Source of the DNA: JAPUME01 sp027294185
GTDB taxonomy: Bacteria; Acidobacteriota; Terriglobia; UBA7540; JAPUME01
DNA: 64,000 bases
NCBI GenBank assembly: GCA_963555835.3
Contig: CAUVWZ020000001.1
Span: 372,001-436,000 of the forward strand
Direction: 5' to 3'
Each line of letters begins with the position of its first letter. Positions within the stretch are counted from its first letter, which is position 1. Under the pieces are notes generated by a model. It searched no databases and was not told the DNA's origin. It was given only the letters and a program-made list of their open reading frames with translations. A program made the position numbers and the translations under genes. Below, one piece after another: positions 1 to 8,800 of the stretch.

Positions 1-1
1 C

Positions 2-82
2 ACTCTGGCGTCACCTTCCATCTCCAACGGCCAATTGTTTATCCGGACCGACGAGCACCTCTACTGTATCGGCCAGGGTTAG
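2..82 (+). CDS. C-terminal end of a PQQ-like beta-propeller repeat protein (partial)
   Basis: The window opens inside a plus-strand reading frame that ends at TAG 80-82. The visible 26 residues include SPSISNGQLFIRT and HLYCIG, the usual closing strand pattern of PQQ-binding-like or outer-membrane assembly BamB-like beta-propeller repeats (S-P-A-I-x-x-G-x-I-F-I-R-T-x-x-x-L-Y-A-I). The rest lies to the left of the window, so export signal and function cannot be seen. It converges with the amidohydrolase, with 3 bp between stop codons. Confidence 0.55.
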   Translation, partial: TLASPSISNGQLFIRTDEHLYCIGQG

Positions 83-85
83 GTC

Positions 86-1045
86 TTAGACGAGCTCAAT
101 GCCCAGGATGCGCGCGGCGTTGTTGTGGTACACCTTCTTGAGGATCGCGTCGGAAAGGCCGATTCCGTAAATCTTCCATCGTCCCTGGGGCGGGGTCGGG
201 CTGGGCGCGTAGTCGAAGTACTCGTCCAGCGTCTCAAGGAATCGGAAGTAGCAGCGAAACATCTCCGGCTCGAGGTCCTGTTGCGGAACCGAGGTTCCGT
301 TCGGAGAAGCGTCCGTTCCGAACATGATGCGGTCCTGGTGCTCCTCAAAAAACCGCAGGCTCCGGCGCGGCTGGCGGCCCAATTCCCCCAACCGGGCTCC
401 AATCTCACAGTGAAAATTCGGGTAACGGTCGAACCAGGAAGAGACATCGTTCAGGTCTTCCGGGTGATTGGCAACGTGCAGACCGACAAAAGTGGTCTTC
501 GGGTGCCGTTCGATTACGCGGTTCCGCGCCGCCAGCAACTCCGACTTGGGCGGGAAATCCTCTCCATAGAACGACCATCTCGGATGATTGCCCAGCTCCT
601 CCCACCGTTCGTTGACCGGGTCGGTCGGCGTGAAGAAGGCGTCCGGGTCGGCAATGTGAATGAAGACGGGTAATCCCAGCTTGCCGGCAGCATCCCACAT
701 CGAGTCGAAGCGAGGATCGTCAATCTTAACGAGAGGTCCCTGCTGGCCCCCTTCGCGCTCAGATTCGCGAAACCCGCCTTCCCGCAGGTACACGCCAAGG
801 GTCTTTGATATCTTCAATCCGATCGCGCCGGCCTCTTTTGCGCGACTCAACTCGTCAGCCTGCCAGGCCGGGTAATCCGGCTCGCTCAGCCTGTCATAGG
901 AGGGGACGGTGCAGGTGACGATCCGGCCTGGATGCCTGTTTACGACATCGTTCATCGTTCGTTGAAGCGCCTCTCCTGCGCCGCCGGTCAGGTTGACAAG
1001 GGTTTGGATGTTCAGCTCGTCCATCCAGCGAACGATCTGGTCCAA
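86..1045 (-). pseudogene. Amidohydrolase-2 family protein lacking its metal-binding N-terminus
   Basis: The 319 residues match the body of the amidohydrolase 2 (PF04909) TIM-barrel family. HIADPDAFF, LHVANHPED, RIMFGTDAS and the closing WKIYGIGLSDAILKKVYHNNA are typical of secreted acidobacterial and planctomycete members. The family normally opens with an H-x-H metal motif about 30 residues before the LVNLTGG strand. Here an in-frame TAG at 1055-1057 cuts the frame, preceded by a short readable remnant (LIKNRDRARNYWLP), and no H-x-H is found upstream in any frame. The first usable start is a TTG at 1045. It is probably inactive, or an assembly or nonsense error separates it from its start. 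It is not clearly in an operon with the gene at 1182. Confidence 0.7.
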
Positions 1046-1181
1046 TCGCTCGGCCTACGGAAGCCAATAATTTCGTGCCCTGTCCCTGTTCTTGATGAGC
1101 CCTCAACCCTCAACGTTGAAGGCGAGGCGAGCCGAGCCTCCCTCTGCCCGACTTACCTTAGGCCGAATTATCCTTGCCCCT

Positions 1182-3095
1182 TTACCCTTGTAAGTGCTCG
1201 GCAAGCCAGACCACATAATGGGCATTGCGGCGCCTCACTTCCGCCAGCAGGTCATCCGGCAACTCGTCGAATTTTTCTTTGAAGAAGCGTTTGTCGCCGT
1301 CGGGCGATTCCACATCGCGGCTGCCGACCAGATTGCCCAGCCAGAAGACCAGGAAGAGATTCCCGTCAACGCGGCCCCGCGCGGCGTCGCCCAGATAGAA
1401 GCTCTGCCCCGACTGGATGTATTTTTCCGCCAACTCGCTCTCCTTACCGAAGACGCCGGCGGCGGCGAAGCGATTGGCCCGCGCCACCATTCTTTCAAAC
1501 GTCTGCCGCCAGGGGGAGTCGGCCGGTTGCTCAGAGAACACGTCGAACAATTGCAATTGCAGTTCACCGGAAATTTTGTAGTTCACCCGGCCGCCGGTCG
1601 ATTTTCCGATGCGCCGCAGAACTTCCGGCTGCTTGCCGCTGCCGGAATGAATGCTGAGCGTGGCATCGAAATGCCGCGCCACCGCCGCCAGCTCCGCCAC
1701 TCGGGCAGCAAGTTCCTCGAGCGGCTTGCCGTTGAATTCCTTATTAACCCGCGGCGCCAGTTCATTCCACATCTTGCCCCGGCAATAGTCCATGAGGCCG
1801 ATGCCGCTCTCCTTCGATGTCTGCATCGCTTCCGGATACGCCTGCCGCTTCTTGAAGCCCAGGTTCGGCGGGACCAATTGGGCGGGCCGACCACGCTCCT
1901 TCAGCCAGTGCATATAGAAGTAGAGTTCCTTGGCCGTGGTGAGCGTTTCGGCCTCATCGATCGACGGCTCAAAATCAAATTCCGGCGCGTAATGGAGTTC
2001 CGCCTTCGTGGCTCGGATCGAGTCGAACAACTCTTCGTTCAGTTTCAGGCTCTGCCCGAACTTGACCGCAAGCCGAAGAACTTCTCCTTCGGTGAATTCA
2101 TAGGAGAATCCCTCGATCTTCATTGACTTTCGAAACTCGGACTTGATCCAGGCTTGCTCGTCGGCGGAAAAACTCTTCTCGAATCTTTCCGCCACCACCG
2201 AATCGCTCCACGCCTTGGGATGGCGCATGTCGCTCTCCAGCTCAAAAAGCCTCGAAGAATCGGTGGTGAACTTCGTGTATCCCACCGCGTGGCGGATGGC
2301 CTCCTTGACGGATTCGACCGACTTACCGATCTCTTCGGGATTGTTCCCGGTGACGATGAAGTGGTCGGCCTCGGCGGTGTAACCTTCACGCCACCCGGCG
2401 CGGATGGCCGCCCAGAGTCCCGAGTAATAGAGATGCCGGATGGAAACGCGCGTATGCCCGATCTCGGTCGGGTCTTCCCCCTCGCGGGCCGCAATCGCAT
2501 CGTCCAGGGTCATCTCGCGTGTAGCCGAAAGCTGCACGGTCGAGGCCATATTAACCTTCCATTTTTCGAGGACCGTGCGATATCCCTCCAGGACGGCCGG
2601 AAGACTGATCTCCGGATGACGGTTGCCGGCGGCGACGGCAGGCTGCTTACCCTGTGGCCGGGGGAGAAACTTCTTGTTTACCTTTTCGGCAAAGAGACGG
2701 ATGTTCTCCCGATCGGTGGAGGCAAAGGGATAGGCGTTGACACGGACCTCCTTGCCGCTTGCAGTGCTCAACTGTTGGGAGAATACCGGGCCGGAGAAGA
2801 GCGAAGCCGCCTTTCCCGAGGCAAGGAAAAAATGGAGCAACAGAGGCGTCGCAGCGCCGTCTTTCAACCCATCCGATCCATTCATTTGATCCACGGCCAG
2901 GTAGTAGTTCGAGGCCTGGGAAGGGTCCTTTTCAAGCGACCCGGCATAAGGGCGCAGGCCGGCGAGCGAGAGCTTGCCGCACTCTTCACCGAGCCGCTTA
3001 CGCGATTCGTCGTCCGGAGTTCGATTCTCTCCACCCTCGAAAATCAGTTCTGCGATTGCCGCCGCTTCTTTTTTTAGTTCCACGTCATTTCTCAA
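1182..3095 (-). CDS. uxaE: Tagaturonate epimerase-like protein (UxaE family)
   Basis: A 637-residue protein related to the tagaturonate/fructuronate epimerase UxaE, which interconverts D-tagaturonate and D-fructuronate in hexuronate breakdown. Recognisable blocks are ADHFIVTGNNPEEI, KFTTDSS, SIDEAETLTTAKELYFYMHW, and near residue 480 the segment DATLSIHSGSGKQPEVL followed by a TGGRVNYKISGE strand, which resembles the UxaE H-S-G-S-D-K block. It is longer than typical UxaE proteins (my recollection is roughly 400-500 residues), so extra N-terminal sequence may have another role. The neighbour at 3276-4370 on the same strand is a 2-keto-3-deoxygluconate kinase-like enzyme, which supports a uronate pathway. 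A clear promoter lies between the two genes. No signal peptide; cytoplasmic. Confidence 0.6.
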   Translation of the reverse strand: MRNDVELKKEAAAIAELIFEGGENRTPDDESRKRLGEECGKLSLAGLRPYAGSLEKDPSQASNYYLAVDQMNGSDGLKDGAATPLLLHFFLASGKAASLFSGPVFSQQLSTASGKEVRVNAYPFASTDRENIRLFAEKVNKKFLPRPQGKQPAVAAGNRHPEISLPAVLEGYRTVLEKWKVNMASTVQLSATREMTLDDAIAAREGEDPTEIGHTRVSIRHLYYSGLWAAIRAGWREGYTAEADHFIVTGNNPEEIGKSVESVKEAIRHAVGYTKFTTDSSRLFELESDMRHPKAWSDSVVAERFEKSFSADEQAWIKSEFRKSMKIEGFSYEFTEGEVLRLAVKFGQSLKLNEELFDSIRATKAELHYAPEFDFEPSIDEAETLTTAKELYFYMHWLKERGRPAQLVPPNLGFKKRQAYPEAMQTSKESGIGLMDYCRGKMWNELAPRVNKEFNGKPLEELAARVAELAAVARHFDATLSIHSGSGKQPEVLRRIGKSTGGRVNYKISGELQLQLFDVFSEQPADSPWRQTFERMVARANRFAAAGVFGKESELAEKYIQSGQSFYLGDAARGRVDGNLFLVFWLGNLVGSRDVESPDGDKRFFKEKFDELPDDLLAEVRRRNAHYVVWLAEHLQG

Positions 3096-3199
3096 CTTTA
3101 ATTAAGGGATTTTTTCCGGGTTCCGTCGCACCCTTTCCGGCGAGCGACACGGGGAGACTCTCTTATCAAATCAGAAAGGAAATTCAACTCGGTGGGGCT

Positions 3200-3229
3200 A
3201 TCCTAGTCTCGCAGCGGAGAGCAAGTCAA
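3200..3229 (-). promoter_or_regulatory. Sigma70-type promoter for the uxaE-like gene
   Basis: On the minus strand TTGACT (3229-3224) is followed after 18 bp by TAGGAT (3205-3200), about 105 bp before the start at 3095. The boxes and flanks (gcgTTGACTTgc ... TAGGATagcccca) match the promoters found in front of the kinase fragments in this window, apart from one extra spacer base. Confidence 0.6.
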
Positions 3230-3275
3230 CGCGAACCCGTCCATCGGCCCATGTTTCATAGTTCATGTCCGGAGA

Positions 3276-4370
3276 TTACCGCTGAATCCGCGCCGAGCCT
3301 CCCTGGGCAAAGGCTCGCACCTGCTCGACGGTCGCCATGGTGGTGTCGCCCGGAAAAGTGGTCAACAGCGCACCGTGCCCCCAGCCCAGCTTGACCGCCT
3401 CCTCGGGAGACACACCCGTCATAAGACCGTAGAAGAAACCGGAAGCGAACCCGTCCCCACCGCCGACGCGATCCAGAACGCTGAGCTCCGCGGTCGGAGC
3501 GACGTGGGTCTCCCCATTAATCCACGCCACCGCGCTCCAACTGTGCCGGTTCGACGAGTGCACTTCGCGCAGGGTCGTAGCGACGATCTTGATCTGGGGA
3601 TGCCGCTCGATAACCCGATCGATCATCCCGAAAAAGGCGCTCGGGTCGAGTTTCGACTTTGATTTCGATCCGGCAGCAACCTTGGGGCCGGGGATGCCGA
3701 GCCCCTTCTGCAGGTCTTCTTCGTTGCCGACCAACACGTCGACGTTCTCGACGATGCGCCCGATGATCTCCGGCGCACGCTCCGCCCCGCCGGAAATATT
3801 CCAGAGTTTTTGCCGATAGTTCAAGTCGAAGGAGACCACCGCCCCGGCGGCCTTTGCCGCCTTCATGCCCTCGATAATCAACTCCGGCGTCGCCTCGGAG
3901 AGCGCCGCGAAGATGCCGCCGCTGTGAAACCAGCGGACGCCGCCTGCGAAGATCCGGCTCCAGTCGAAATCGCCCGGCTTCAGCCGCGCCGCCGCCTCGT
4001 TCGAGCGGTTGTAGAAAACCACGGGCGCGCGCACGCCCTGGCCGCGGTCGCTATAGACCGCAGCCATATTCGGGCCGTTGACCCCGTTGTGCTCGAACCG
4101 CTTATAGAATGGCCGGACACCCATCGCCTTTACCCGCTCGGCGATCAGGTCGCCAATCGGATAGTCGACCATCGCCGCGACGATGCCCGTCTTCATGCGA
4201 AAGCAGTCCGCCAGGTTGGCGGCAACATTGAACTCGCCGCCGCTGACGTGAATCCGGCACTCGCTGGCTTTGCGGAAGGGAATGATCCCCGGGTCCAGGC
4301 GGTGGACCAGCGCGCCGAGAGATACGAAGTCCAGCGCACCATCGGCACGAATATTCAGGCCATACTTCAT
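3276..4370 (-). CDS. kdgK: PfkB-family sugar kinase, probable 2-keto-3-deoxygluconate kinase
   Basis: A 364-residue PfkB/ribokinase-fold kinase. It has the N-terminal substrate block GGEFNVAANLADCF, a central NYRQKLW strand, VGNEEDL, and the PfkB signature with catalytic aspartate in DRVGGGDGFASGFFYGL near residue 310. It most likely phosphorylates 2-keto-3-deoxygluconate to KDPG in the cytoplasm, the kinase step after the UxaE reaction. The assignment rests on sequence likeness to KdgK and on the adjacent epimerase; fructokinase or 5-dehydro-2-deoxygluconokinase activity cannot be excluded. The start is ATG at 4370 with AAGGAG about 7 nt upstream. The C-terminal 30 residues are generic. Confidence 0.75.
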   Translation of the reverse strand: MKYGLNIRADGALDFVSLGALVHRLDPGIIPFRKASECRIHVSGGEFNVAANLADCFRMKTGIVAAMVDYPIGDLIAERVKAMGVRPFYKRFEHNGVNGPNMAAVYSDRGQGVRAPVVFYNRSNEAAARLKPGDFDWSRIFAGGVRWFHSGGIFAALSEATPELIIEGMKAAKAAGAVVSFDLNYRQKLWNISGGAERAPEIIGRIVENVDVLVGNEEDLQKGLGIPGPKVAAGSKSKSKLDPSAFFGMIDRVIERHPQIKIVATTLREVHSSNRHSWSAVAWINGETHVAPTAELSVLDRVGGGDGFASGFFYGLMTGVSPEEAVKLGWGHGALLTTFPGDTTMATVEQVRAFAQGGSARIQR

Positions 4371-4574
4371 TGAGCTCTCCTTGCGGCGCAGGCTTTATGG
4401 TTGTGGCAACTCGCCTGATTGTACCAATTCGTTTATCGGTTGAGCCTCATTTCTTTGGGCAACTTGTGAGGAAAATGTCAGGTCGAATATCTTGACTCCC
4501 GGCCAGGGACCAAGCCACCTTGTCTCACAGGAAATCAGGCATTTCAGGGCCGGCTGCCCTGAGGACCGTTGGCG

Positions 4575-4603
4575 TTGACTTGCGCTCACGTGAGCCTTAG
4601 GAT
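4575..4603 (+). promoter_or_regulatory. Kinase-type promoter, copy 1
   Basis: TTGACT 4575-4580, 17 bp spacer, TAGGAT 4598-4603, then 26 nt to ATG 4630. The leader gccccATCAATTCAGGG is shared with the promoters at 11268, 15856, 19221 and 31679. Downstream in the same orientation lie a kinase remnant, a signal-peptide ORF and the secreted protein at 4869. Confidence 0.7.
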
Positions 4604-4629
4604 AGCCCCATCAATTCAGGGTTCCCTCA

Positions 4630-4680
4630 ATGATAGGAAAGACGATTTCGCATTATCGGGTTACCGAGAACCTCATTTGA
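4630..4680 (+). pseudogene. 5' remnant of a Pkn-type Ser/Thr kinase gene (16 codons)
   Basis: The frame reads MIGKTISHYRVTENLI and stops at TGA 4678-4680. The first 12 codons equal the start of the larger kinase fragments at 11323, 19166 and 31624 (MIGKxIxHYRVT), but the glycine-rich loop and everything after is gone. The sequence then runs into a block homologous to the upstream region of the TPR gene at 33188-34342 (CATTTGAGGCA and on). It could survive as a short translated leader under the conserved promoter. Confidence 0.7.
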
Positions 4681-4766
4681 GGCACGGGTCCTCTATCCGG
4701 TGGCTCAATCGATGCGAAACCGAATCGCCGGGCTAAGACTTTTTTCGCCGGAACCAGGAGGCTGCA

Positions 4767-4859
4767 ATGAAACAAACCAGGACAGGCTTGTTGCTGGGGG
4801 GAGTGCCGTGCCTGGCTCTCTCGCCTCCAACCACATATGCGCAGGACACCACAAAATAG
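4767..4859 (+). CDS. Short ORF: orphan signal peptide homologous to the TPR protein at 33188
   Basis: A 30-codon frame with an AGGAGG-like site 8 nt upstream. Its product reads MKQTRTGLLLGGVPCLALS followed by PPTTYAQD, close to the signal peptide of the TPR protein at 33188-34342 (MERTKTRWLLAGVLCLALL, PPTTYAQD). The non-coding block just upstream (4670-4766) also matches 34343-34440. The frame ends at TAG 4857-4859 after the predicted cleavage site, and TAGGAG forms the ribosome-binding site of the next gene (ATG 4869). It looks like a duplicated TPR gene cut just after the signal peptide, now perhaps a coupled leader peptide. Confidence 0.6.
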   Translation: MKQTRTGLLLGGVPCLALSPPTTYAQDTTK

Positions 4860-4868
4860 GAGAAAACC

Positions 4869-5579
4869 ATGCAGCGACACACAAGGTTTCTATCTCTGAT
4901 TTTATTCATGCTCCTGATTTTCTCTGCCCTCGGAGCACAAGAACCTAAACAGAGCCCACAAGAATTCCAGGTAAACATGGATGAGTTTATCCAGGAGACT
5001 CAACAGTCCGTCCGGGGGAATGACTACGCAGGTCTGGTGTGGTGGGTCCCAGCCGAATTTTGGGAGATCTCTGCGAAGGCACAGGGTCAAGAGACAACTT
5101 CCGATCAATTCAAGCCTCTACGTGATTACATCATGGTCGTTATAGCTGTTGGGAAAGTGAGTGGGCTTGCTGGGATTACGTGGGTGCCAAAAACTGAGTT
5201 GCAAACCAATGTCTTTCTCCGCGATTCCGAAGGAATGGAATTTCATCCGCTGGAGACGGCCCCGAGTGAAGTGTCAATGATTCCAATATTATTCAATGCG
5301 ATGTTCAGTAAGATGTTGGGAGAAATGGGAGAAAATTTACAAACCTTCTTTTTCCCTTCAAAAGACAGCAATGGAAATCTCCTCGCAGATGCTTCATCAA
5401 AGAGAAGTTTTTCTGTCGTGCTAAGGGACATCGCGGGGCCTGGAGATAGTATCTACGAGTGGAAGCTGCCCCTAGCATCTCTTTCTCCATCCAAGTTGTG
5501 TCCCGTAGGCGGGGAACAGTTAAAAGCTAACTGGAATTACTGTCCCTGGCATGGAAACGCATTGGACATGCCGAAGTAA
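4869..5579 (+). CDS. Secreted protein of unknown function with degenerate C-terminal zinc-ribbon
   Basis: I do not recognise the family. The 236-residue product starts with a clear signal peptide (MQRHTRFLSLILFMLLIFSA, cleavage near ALGAQ). The mature part has an NMDEFIQETQQ helix, a WWVPAEFWEIS segment and a hydrophobic strand VIAVGKVSGLAG. The last 35 residues carry CPVGGEQLKANWNYCPWHG, which resembles a zinc ribbon (C-P-x-C-G ... W-x-Y-C-P-x-C-G) in which the second cysteine of each pair is replaced by G or H. Likely periplasmic or surface-exposed. It follows the orphan signal-peptide ORF with a 9-nt gap and shares its ribosome-binding region, so it is probably transcribed from the kinase-type promoter at 4575. 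Base composition is more AT-rich than the flanking enzymes. Confidence 0.6.
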   Translation: MQRHTRFLSLILFMLLIFSALGAQEPKQSPQEFQVNMDEFIQETQQSVRGNDYAGLVWWVPAEFWEISAKAQGQETTSDQFKPLRDYIMVVIAVGKVSGLAGITWVPKTELQTNVFLRDSEGMEFHPLETAPSEVSMIPILFNAMFSKMLGEMGENLQTFFFPSKDSNGNLLADASSKRSFSVVLRDIAGPGDSIYEWKLPLASLSPSKLCPVGGEQLKANWNYCPWHGNALDMPK

Positions 5580-5737
5580 AATTGTGGGGCTTTTGAGCAT
5601 GACCTTGATCCCCGTTTCCGAGAAGGGCATTATACATCCAAGTGGCGCACCGCTGAGCGGGTGAGGGTATTCCCATTTCCCCGTGCGCCGCCATCCAGGC
5701 ATAATTGCCGATAATGACAGGGCGGATCACATCTACC

Positions 5738-5818
5738 ATGAACAAAAGGAACCCGGTTGAGCCAGGATTAGCGCCCCTTGAACCTGACTTCTGCCGGAGG
5801 TTCGGAAAAGTAGCTTAA
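5738..5818 (+). repeat. Dispersed repeat X, copy 1 (small ORF MNKRNPVEP...)
   Basis: About 56 bp starting at ATG 5738 match the minus strand at 16237-16182. Both translate to MN(K/N)R(N/K)PVEP(G/R)LAPL(E/Q)PDF before diverging; this copy ends at TAA 5816-5818 after 26 codons. Both copies lie after the last passenger gene of a kinase-promoter unit. Whether the peptide is made is unknown. Confidence 0.55.
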
Positions 5819-8800
5819 GGGATGGAGGCTTGCGCTTCGTTTGAATCCTGGCTTCGAACGCCGCCTGCGTCAACAGCCACCACCACGTAGAAATACGTTA
5901 CGCCCGCCTGCACGGTGTCATCGGCGAAGGTGGTTAGGGGAACCAGAGTCGCATTAATCTTTGTGTAGGGCCCCCCCGACACCGTCGAGCGATAGACGTT
6001 GTAACCGTCTACAACTGAGATGCTCGGGTCCCAAAGGAGGCCAACCACCTTCGAGGTGACAGCATCGATACCATTGCCGGTGAGGGACACTACGGTGGGG
6101 GAGTTGGAAGCGTCGCTGGCGAGAGCGACATTACCGTTTACCGAACCCGCCGCGGTAGGGGTCAGTGTTAGGCTAAAGGTCACCGTCTCACCAGGAGACA
6201 AGTTGAGCGGTAGCGCAAGGCCGGCGACGGAAAACTCTGCCCCCGTCACCTCGGACGTGGAAACTAAAACGACGGTGCTGCCTGAGCTGGTCAGAGTAAC
6301 GCTTCGCGTTGCGCTTGAGCCGACGGTGACGTCACCGAAATCCAGGCTGGCCGGAGTCAAGCTCAATAAACCGTTGGAAGATACTCCGTTTCCAGCCAGT
6401 GAAATCAATGTCGGCGAAATGGCCGCATCGCTCGTGAGAGAAATGCTGCCTGTAACGCTCCCCACGAGGGGCGGTTCGAAGGCCACACTCAGCGTGGCGC
6501 TCTCACCGACGCCGAGGGTCAAGGGAATAACGATCCCGGTCACACTGAATTCCGTTCCGATCACGCTGATCTCACTTACCGTGAGAGATCCATTCCCCGA
6601 GTTGGTGAGAGCAACCGTCTGAGTCAGGCTGTTGCCGACGGGCACGTCCCCGAAGTCGATACTGCCCGGAATCGGATTGAGCGTGCCCGTTGCCGCAAGC
6701 CCATTCCAGGCAAGAGACAAGAGCGTCGGCGAGTTCGAGGCATCGCTCGAAAAAGTGACATTCCCCGTCAGATTCCCCGCCGAGGAAGGCACAATAATTA
6801 CGTTGAATGCTGAACTTTCGCCCGGCCCCAGCGTTAAGGGAATGGAAATCCCGGTTACACTGACATCGGTCCCGCTCACACTCATTCCACTCACGGTGAC
6901 CGCTCCGCTACCCGTGTTGCTGAGGGTGACGACCTGGGTATCGGCGGCCCCCACCAGGATGTCTCCAAAGTTGAGGCTGGCCGGAGTCAGGCTCAAGGCG
7001 CCGGTCAAGACAGTTCCGGTGCCTGTAAGTGGTATCGTGACCGGGGAATTCGATGCATCACTGGTCAGCAAGAGGCTGTCGGTTAGGGTTCCCGCCGATT
7101 GAGGGGAGAACGTAACGCCAAACGATGCGGTCTCCCCTACGGCAAGGGAGAGAGGCAGCGACAGGCCATTGATGCTGTAAGCTCCGCCGCTGACTACGGC
7201 GCCTGAAATGGTCAACGCAGCGCTGCCCGAGTTCGTGAGAGCAACCGTCTGGGTCAGGCTGTTGCCGACGGGCACGTCCCCGAAGTCGAGCAAGACAGGA
7301 TGAACGGTGAGTTGGCCGCTTTCGGCAGGACTGACCCCGTTGCCCGTGACGGAAAGAGTCGTAGGCGAGTTGGCGGCGTCACTGACGAGAGAGAGAGTTG
7401 CTGACTGAGCTCCCACGGTGGCCGGTGTAAAGGCCACCGGAAACGTCGTTGTCTGCCCTGAACTCAACGTAAGGGGAAGCGGCAAAACGCCAAGAGAAAA
7501 GTCCGCACCGTCCGCGAAGTCGGCCTGCGTGATTGTCACACCGCCCTCGCCTGAATTCGTAAGCGTGACGGCCTGGGTCGCTCCGGTGCCGACAACCACA
7601 TCTACGAAATTGAGAGTCGTTGAACTGAAGCTGAGCGTACCCGTTGCTACGAGCCCATTCCCCGTCAAAGATAAAAAGCTCGGTGCATTGGATGCGTTAC
7701 TGACCAGGGTAACGCTGCCCGCCACACTCCCCCCCGCCACAGGAGCAAAGCTCACGCTGAACGTTGCGCTTCCTCCGCCCACAAGAACCAGTGGGAGAGG
7801 TATCCCACTGACACTGAACGCCGACCCCACTGCCTGAGCTTCACTGACCGTTACCGTACCGCTGCCGGAGTTGCCGAGAGTGATCGTCCGCGCCTGACTG
7901 GCTCCCACCGTAACATCGCCGAAATCGACACTGGCGGGAGTGAGCACAAGTGTTCCGACAGCCGAAATCCCGTTTCCAGTGAGTGACAAAGAAGCCGGCG
8001 AGTTCGAGGCATCGCTGGTTACGCTCACACTGGCGGTCGAACTCCCTGCTGCCAAGGGGGAGAAATTTACGCCGAAAGTCGTGCTCGCTCCCGCTGCCAG
8101 TACCACGGGGAGGGAAAATCCACCGACGCTGAATCCTGCCCCGTTAACACTGACGGCACTGACGTTGACCGGGCCTCTACCCGAATTGCTTAGGACGACG
8201 CCTTGAGAAACATTGTCACCTACTGTTACATCCCCAAAGTCGACAACGCCGGGAATGAAACTGAGAGTTCCCGGCACCAGAACTCCATTTCCTGACAACA
8301 AAAGGGTATTCGGGGCGGATGAACTCTCCGTGACAAAGGAAAGGCCGGCCACCTCTGCTCCGCTGACCGAAGGAGCGAACCCAACTGTAAAGAAGATTGA
8401 CTGTCCTGCCGCAAGAGTCAGCGGCAAGGAGAGCCCTCCGATGAGGAAATCTGGGCTGCTGATATCAGCCTGCAAAATCGTTAGCGAAGCATTACCCTGA
8501 TTGTCGAGAGCTACCTCCCTTGTCACCATGTCGTCTACGGCAACGTCTCCGAAATCTACGGTGGAGGGAATAATAGTGAGCTGCCCGCTCTCCTCCGAGC
8601 TGTTTCCTTGTCCAGCGAGCGTGAGTAGAGTCGGTGAGTTGGACGCGCTGCCTGAAAGAGAGATACTGCCGCTGACGCTCCCGACGATGGAGGGCGAAAA
8701 CGTGACCAGGAAGGCTGCCGACTGCCCTCCCTCAAGCACCAGAGGAACCGGGAGACCGCTGAATTGGAAATCGCTCCCTGTCGTTTCAACCTGGTCGACG

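Noticed and set aside
5527..5745. 72-codon minus-strand frame after the secreted protein gene
   Set aside because: No motif, no ribosome-binding site, and it partly overlaps the coding end of the 4869 gene.
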